A DNA stretch of 7,401 nucleotides from Thermoplasmata archaeon. GTDB lineage: Archaea > Thermoplasmatota > Thermoplasmata > UBA10834 > DTMW01. The stretch covers positions 1 through 7,401 of the forward strand of contig JAOUEZ010000063.1 in NCBI GenBank assembly GCA_029858465.1, in the 5' to 3' direction. The notes beneath the pieces are model-generated. The model saw only the letters and a list, made by a program, of their open reading frames with translations. It did no database searches and was not told where the DNA came from. A program made the position numbers and the translations under genes. Below, piece by piece: positions 5,918 to 7,401 of the stretch. Within the stretch, counting starts at the first letter, position 1. Each line of letters starts with the position of its first letter.

Positions 5918-7025
5918 CTCGAGGAACAACGATGAGCGGAGATATAAACAGGCGGTCGACCAGCTGACTGGCATTGCCGAGACGATATACGCTCAGATTG
6001 ACAAGGGACAAATCCCCAAGATGGTCATTCCTCTCAGGACCAAGAGCAATATCAAATTCGACCCGAAGACCTCTGTATGGAAATATGGCAAGGCATCCGG
6101 CGCGAGGACTGCAAAGAAGCTCAAGGGTGCGCAGATGCTTTTGCGAACGATGTACATGCTGGAGTTCATCGAGGATATGATCGATGAAAACAAATCATCT
6201 ACGCTGAGAGAGATGTACTACATATCCGAGGGTTGGGAGAAGGCAAAGTTCGAGGCTCAGGAGGAAAGCAACCTGCTCGCCGAGGACCTTGAGATAATCA
6301 CAGGATGTCTGCGAGAGGATTTCAAGCTCAGACCCGAAGAGAACGGTGCGAGCATTCTCGGGAATGTCACGATCACGGAGTATGACAGGAAAGGTCGAAA
6401 GAAGAAGATCAACTGCAGAGACGATGTGGGAGATTCCGGCTACGGGATTCCCTATAATGTCGAGAAGGACAAGATCACCATCAATGATGTCGATGCGGAT
6501 TTCATCCTCGCGATAGAAACAGGTGGTATGTTCGACAGGCTGATAGAGAACGGCTTTGACGAGGACGCGAATGCGATACTTGTGCACCTGAAAGGGCAGC
6601 CCGCGAGATCCACAAGACGGTTCATCAAGCGTCTGAATGAGGAACAAGGAATACCTGTCGCGACCTTTACTGATGGAGACCCCTGGTCATTCAGGATTCA
6701 CGCATCGATCGCATACGGGGCTATCAAGACAGCGCACATATCAGAATACCTGGCGACGCCCGCGACAGAATTTGTTGGAATAACGGCTACTGATATTCTT
6801 CAATACAAGTTGCCGACCGACAAGCTCACTGACAGAGATATCCAGGCATTGAAAGCTGAGCTGACCGATCCCAGATTCAACGATTCATTCTGGAAATCGG
6901 AGATAGAGACCATGCTCGAGATTGGAAAGAAGGCCGAGCAGCAGGCATTGGCGAAGTATGGTCTCGATTATGTCACTGACAAATATTTGCCCGAAAAACT
7001 TGCAGAGATTGATTTATTAAAATAA
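5907..7025 (+). CDS. top6A: DNA topoisomerase VI subunit A (Spo11-like DNA-cleaving subunit)
   Basis: This 372-residue protein is the DNA-cleaving and rejoining subunit of topoisomerase VI, homologous to eukaryotic Spo11. Seen: a winged-helix/CAP region holding TLREMYYISE (99-108), where the second Tyr, Y105, aligns with the catalytic Tyr of the Spo11 RDIFY-type motif and would form the 5'-phosphotyrosine link; and a Toprim domain with the conserved acidic residue E204 in AIETGGMFDRL and the DxD pair D256/D258 in FTDGDPWS, which bind Mg. The length is normal for archaeal Top6A, and the C-terminal part after 280 is the usual helical end. The ATG lies within the last codons of top6B (ATGAAGAATAA covers both the start and the top6B stop), with GGAGGTG seven bases upstream, so the two subunits are probably translationally coupled at similar levels. 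Stop is TAA at 7023-7025. No catalytic residue appears missing. Confidence 0.97.
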   Translation: MKNNSRNNDERRYKQAVDQLTGIAETIYAQIDKGQIPKMVIPLRTKSNIKFDPKTSVWKYGKASGARTAKKLKGAQMLLRTMYMLEFIEDMIDENKSSTLREMYYISEGWEKAKFEAQEESNLLAEDLEIITGCLREDFKLRPEENGASILGNVTITEYDRKGRKKKINCRDDVGDSGYGIPYNVEKDKITINDVDADFILAIETGGMFDRLIENGFDEDANAILVHLKGQPARSTRRFIKRLNEEQGIPVATFTDGDPWSFRIHASIAYGAIKTAHISEYLATPATEFVGITATDILQYKLPTDKLTDRDIQALKAELTDPRFNDSFWKSEIETMLEIGKKAEQQALAKYGLDYVTDKYLPEKLAEIDLLK

Positions 7026-7091
7026 AATCTTGAAATCATAAAGCAGTTGAAGGAAAAAATATAGCAAAAATACAAGTCTCACTGGATAAAG

Positions 7092-7100
7092 TTTATTTGT
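7092..7100 (+). promoter_or_regulatory. Box A promoter element of the gene at 7130
   Basis: TTTATTTGT lies in the AT-rich gap after top6A. Its expected transcription start, about 7120-7125, is only a few bases before ATG 7130, and no clear GGAGG-type site precedes that ATG, so the mRNA may be leaderless or nearly so. Confidence 0.45.
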
Positions 7101-7129
7101 ATTATCGCGTATCATATGTTGTTGAGTTT

Positions 7130-7401
7130 ATGAATGAAGACAAAGTTAAAAAGGAGCATAATGTCCTTTCTACTCTGCCTGTTGTCACCGGATGGATTAA
7201 GGAAAACAAGCAACTTGAAGAAAAAGATATTGAGACGTTGCAAAAATTATTCCCAAAGCAGTTCCAATATGCTTTGGAAGTCTCTCTTGAAGAATTGATT
7301 GATATGAATAATCGCTATCGTGATAGTAAGCTTTACGGAAAACATGTCGAAATATTGCTCTCCCCCTCAGGCATTCAATGGCTCAGAGAGCATTATGATA
7401 A
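7130..7401 (+). CDS. Unrecognised protein, N-terminal part, cut by the window end
   Basis: An open frame runs from ATG 7130 to the window edge without a stop (90 codons plus two bases). I do not recognise the family. The product starts MNEDKVKKEHNVL, is soluble and charged with no signal peptide or membrane segment, and has a helical look with Lys/Glu-rich stretches (about 24-36) and EVSLEELIDMNNRY (about 49-62). The last visible part, LLSPSGIQWLREHY (about 76-89), resembles the LTPxGxxWL-like end of many winged-helix DNA-binding domains; this is a weak hint only. Support for a real gene: uninterrupted frame, protein-like composition and a well-placed box A at 7092-7100. There is no strong ribosome binding site. 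Its G+C content is about 38 percent by hand count over 7141-7380, against roughly 45-53 percent in hand-counted stretches of the neighbouring genes, which could mean a later-acquired gene. Confidence 0.65.
   Translation, partial: MNEDKVKKEHNVLSTLPVVTGWIKENKQLEEKDIETLQKLFPKQFQYALEVSLEELIDMNNRYRDSKLYGKHVEILLSPSGIQWLREHYD

Noticed and set aside
7026..7091. A terminator after top6A
   Set aside because: The A-rich stretch (GGAAAAAATATAG) has no T run on the coding strand and no stable hairpin, so no terminator can be supported.

Overview
The window is archaeal. The evidence is a DRG-type GTPase with a TGS domain, both subunits of DNA topoisomerase VI, an S-layer-side protein domain full of N-glycosylation sequons, TATA-like box A elements in the gaps between genes, and strong GGAGG-type ribosome binding sites. 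The MttB-family methyltransferase at the left edge fits a euryarchaeal lineage with methylated-amine metabolism (for example Methanomassiliicoccales or other Thermoplasmatota, or Methanosarcinales). That placement is inference; nothing here fixes the species. Coding density is high, no gap exceeds about 155 bases, and no RNA gene, IS element, CRISPR array or att site was seen.

Layout, left to right. (1) The C-terminal third of an MttB-family corrinoid methyltransferase (+, cut by the window start) ends 6 bases from a convergent unit. (2) The minus-strand unit is arcC (carbamate kinase) followed 20 bases later by a DRG/Obg-family GTPase, probably one transcript reading from about 2620 down to 516. 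(3) A 152-base divergent gap holds box A elements and two ribosome binding sites. (4) On the plus strand lies a 349-residue membrane protein with three N-terminal membrane segments, a sequon-rich outside domain, one more membrane segment and a cytoplasmic zinc ribbon; its family is not recognised. (5) top6B and top6A follow with their own promoter and overlap by 11 bases; they encode the A2B2 type IIB topoisomerase. (6) After a 104-base AT-rich gap, an AT-rich unrecognised gene starts at 7130 and runs off the right edge.

Most of the window is core archaeal housekeeping: DNA topology, a ribosome-associated GTPase and carbamoyl-phosphate metabolism. I do not see a clear new multi-gene system. 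The points most worth a second look are the unrecognised glycosylated zinc-ribbon membrane protein with its base-composition jump, the very acidic tail of Top6B whose codons also form the ribosome binding site of top6A, short upstream reading frames before top6B, the TAG stop of arcC in a genome that may use pyrrolysine, and the compositionally distinct gene at the right edge.
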